Positions 7,473-7,943 of a DNA stretch of 7,943 bases are shown piece after piece. The position numbers and the translations under genes are program-made. Source of the stretch: JACPIN01 sp964367085 (GTDB taxonomy: Archaea; Nanobdellota; Nanobdellia; SCGC-AAA011-G17; ARS1403); contig CAYIWL010000038.1 of assembly GCA_964367085.1 (NCBI GenBank), positions 1 through 7,943 on the forward strand, read 5' to 3'. Numbering within the stretch: position 1 is the first letter of the stretch; every line of letters starts with the position of its first letter. The notes beneath the pieces were generated by a model. The model did not search any database and had not been told where the DNA came from. It was given only the letters and a program-made list of their open reading frames with translations.

Positions 7473-7813
7473 GTCTTTATCTTTTCAACAATTATTTCGA
7501 ATTCATTTTTGTATTCTGTTAATTTTCCTATTAACTCTATATCGTCGCCCATCTTCAATTCTAAAATTTCTTCTTTGAAAATAATTGCAGGGATTGATGC
7601 TGATGGATCTTTTATCTTTAAAATATACAATCCAGGAGTTTCTCTTATGGATAAAACTATTCCGCTGATTTTGACCCTTGTTTCAAGCTGATTCTTGTTT
7701 AAATCTTGTATCTTTGACAGCTCAACTTCTGAATACTCTGATAATAAAAGAATAAGAAAAGTTCCAATACAGGATATTATCAAAGAAACCTTGAATAGAT
7801 TTGGGTCTTGCAT
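7469..7813 (-). CDS. Membrane-anchored OB-fold domain protein
   Basis: A small protein of 114 aa. Residues about 7-24 (FKVSLIISCIGTFLILLL) form one membrane helix, probably an uncleaved signal anchor. Residues about 41-114 look like an OB-fold beta barrel: RVKISGIV, then LYILKIKDPSASIPAIIF, then GDDIELIGKLTEYKNEFEI, the GxV / DxxxxI / GDxxxxxGxxxxY pattern of nucleic-acid-binding and extracytoplasmic OB domains. The residues after the helix are acidic (EYSEVE), while the short N terminus has a Lys, so by the positive-inside rule the OB domain should face outside. It is the first gene of its unit, with a TATA box 23 bases before the ATG, and it overlaps the TctA-like gene by 4 bases. Its ligand is unknown; nucleic acid is possible but not shown. 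Confidence 0.8.
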   Translation of the reverse strand: MQDPNLFKVSLIISCIGTFLILLLSEYSEVELSKIQDLNKNQLETRVKISGIVLSIRETPGLYILKIKDPSASIPAIIFKEEILELKMGDDIELIGKLTEYKNEFEIIVEKIKT

Positions 7814-7835
7814 CGTTCTTAAGAAAAGATAATTT

Positions 7836-7845
7836 TATATTTAAA
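7836..7845 (-). promoter_or_regulatory. TATA box of the OB-fold/TctA-like unit
   Basis: On the minus strand the sequence TTTAAATATA matches the archaeal TATA consensus closely. Its centre lies about 27 bases before the ATG at 7813. Archaeal transcription normally starts about 25 bases downstream of the box centre, which places the start within a few bases of the ATG. No Shine-Dalgarno precedes the ATG, in agreement with a leaderless mRNA. Confidence 0.65.
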
Positions 7846-7855
7846 GCTGTTTTTA

Positions 7856-7943
7856 TTATGAAATCTGCGGTTCTTCTTGTGAACGTCTGTCTTTGAGGTT
7901 TAGTTTTTCTCTTTCCAATTTTTCCAATATGTTTTTAACGTAC
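7856..7943 (-). CDS. C-terminal end of an unidentified gene, cut by window edge
   Basis: On the minus strand an open frame enters from the window edge and runs 28 codons to tandem stops TAA TAA (7858-7853). The visible residues begin YVKNILEKLEREKLNLKD and end QEEPQIS. They are highly charged and look like a helix followed by a disordered tail, as is common at real protein C termini. The gene ends about 40 bases before the ATG of the OB-fold gene on the same strand, with that gene's TATA box in the gap. The family cannot be named from so little sequence. A chance open frame of this length is possible, but the composition and double stop favour a real gene. Confidence 0.6.
   Translation of the reverse strand, partial: YVKNILEKLEREKLNLKDRRSQEEPQIS

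Noticed and set aside
7910..7932. Repeated TTTCCAAT-like units resembling origin recognition boxes
   Set aside because: There are only two short copies, they fall inside the charged helix codons of the partial gene (EKLEREK), and they lack the G-rich element of origin boxes.

Overview
This is an archaeal window, shown by two subunits of family D DNA polymerase (PolD) next to an Orc1/Cdc6 initiator. The DNA is clearly AT-rich and tightly packed, with 4-base ATGA junctions and almost no non-coding space. PolD occurs in Euryarchaeota, DPANN, Asgard and some other archaea, but not in Crenarchaeota or bacteria. The low GC, the compact layout and the small membrane-anchored OB-fold protein make a DPANN-type archaeon (for example Woesearchaeales or Pacearchaeales) my best guess. 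That placement is inference and would need a phylogeny.

Layout. Positions 1-6094 on the + strand form a replication operon: the 3' part of orc1/cdc6 (its P-loop end lies before the window), the PolD small subunit DP1 (exonuclease) and the PolD large subunit DP2 (polymerase). Each gene overlaps the next, by 4 and then 14 bases. Positions 6095-6275 are a short stretch between convergent units, with no RNA gene that I can recognise and two very small, doubtful ORFs. Positions 6276-7813 on the - strand hold a two-gene unit: a membrane-anchored OB-fold protein followed, with a 4-base overlap, by a TctA/DUF112-like multi-pass membrane protein. A good archaeal TATA box sits just before the OB-fold gene and predicts a leaderless or nearly leaderless mRNA. 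The last ~90 bases carry the C-terminal 28 codons of another - strand gene that runs off the window.

How the genes work together. Orc1/Cdc6 marks and opens the origin and helps load MCM. DP1 and DP2 form the heterodimeric replicative polymerase: DP2 synthesises and DP1 proofreads. The DP2 C terminus carries a recognisable PCNA-binding box. In Pyrococcus the same three genes are linked and lie beside oriC, so an origin just upstream of position 1 is a reasonable prediction. The - strand pair is unrelated to replication as far as can be seen. Its OB domain is predicted to face outside the cell, beside a transporter-like protein of unknown substrate.

The most distinctive sequence detail is the DP2 catalytic loop. 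It reads DADGDEA rather than the Pyrococcus-type NCDGDED, which creates an Asp triad spaced like that of multisubunit RNA polymerases. I found no CRISPR array, insertion sequence, tRNA, rRNA or clearly new defence-type system.
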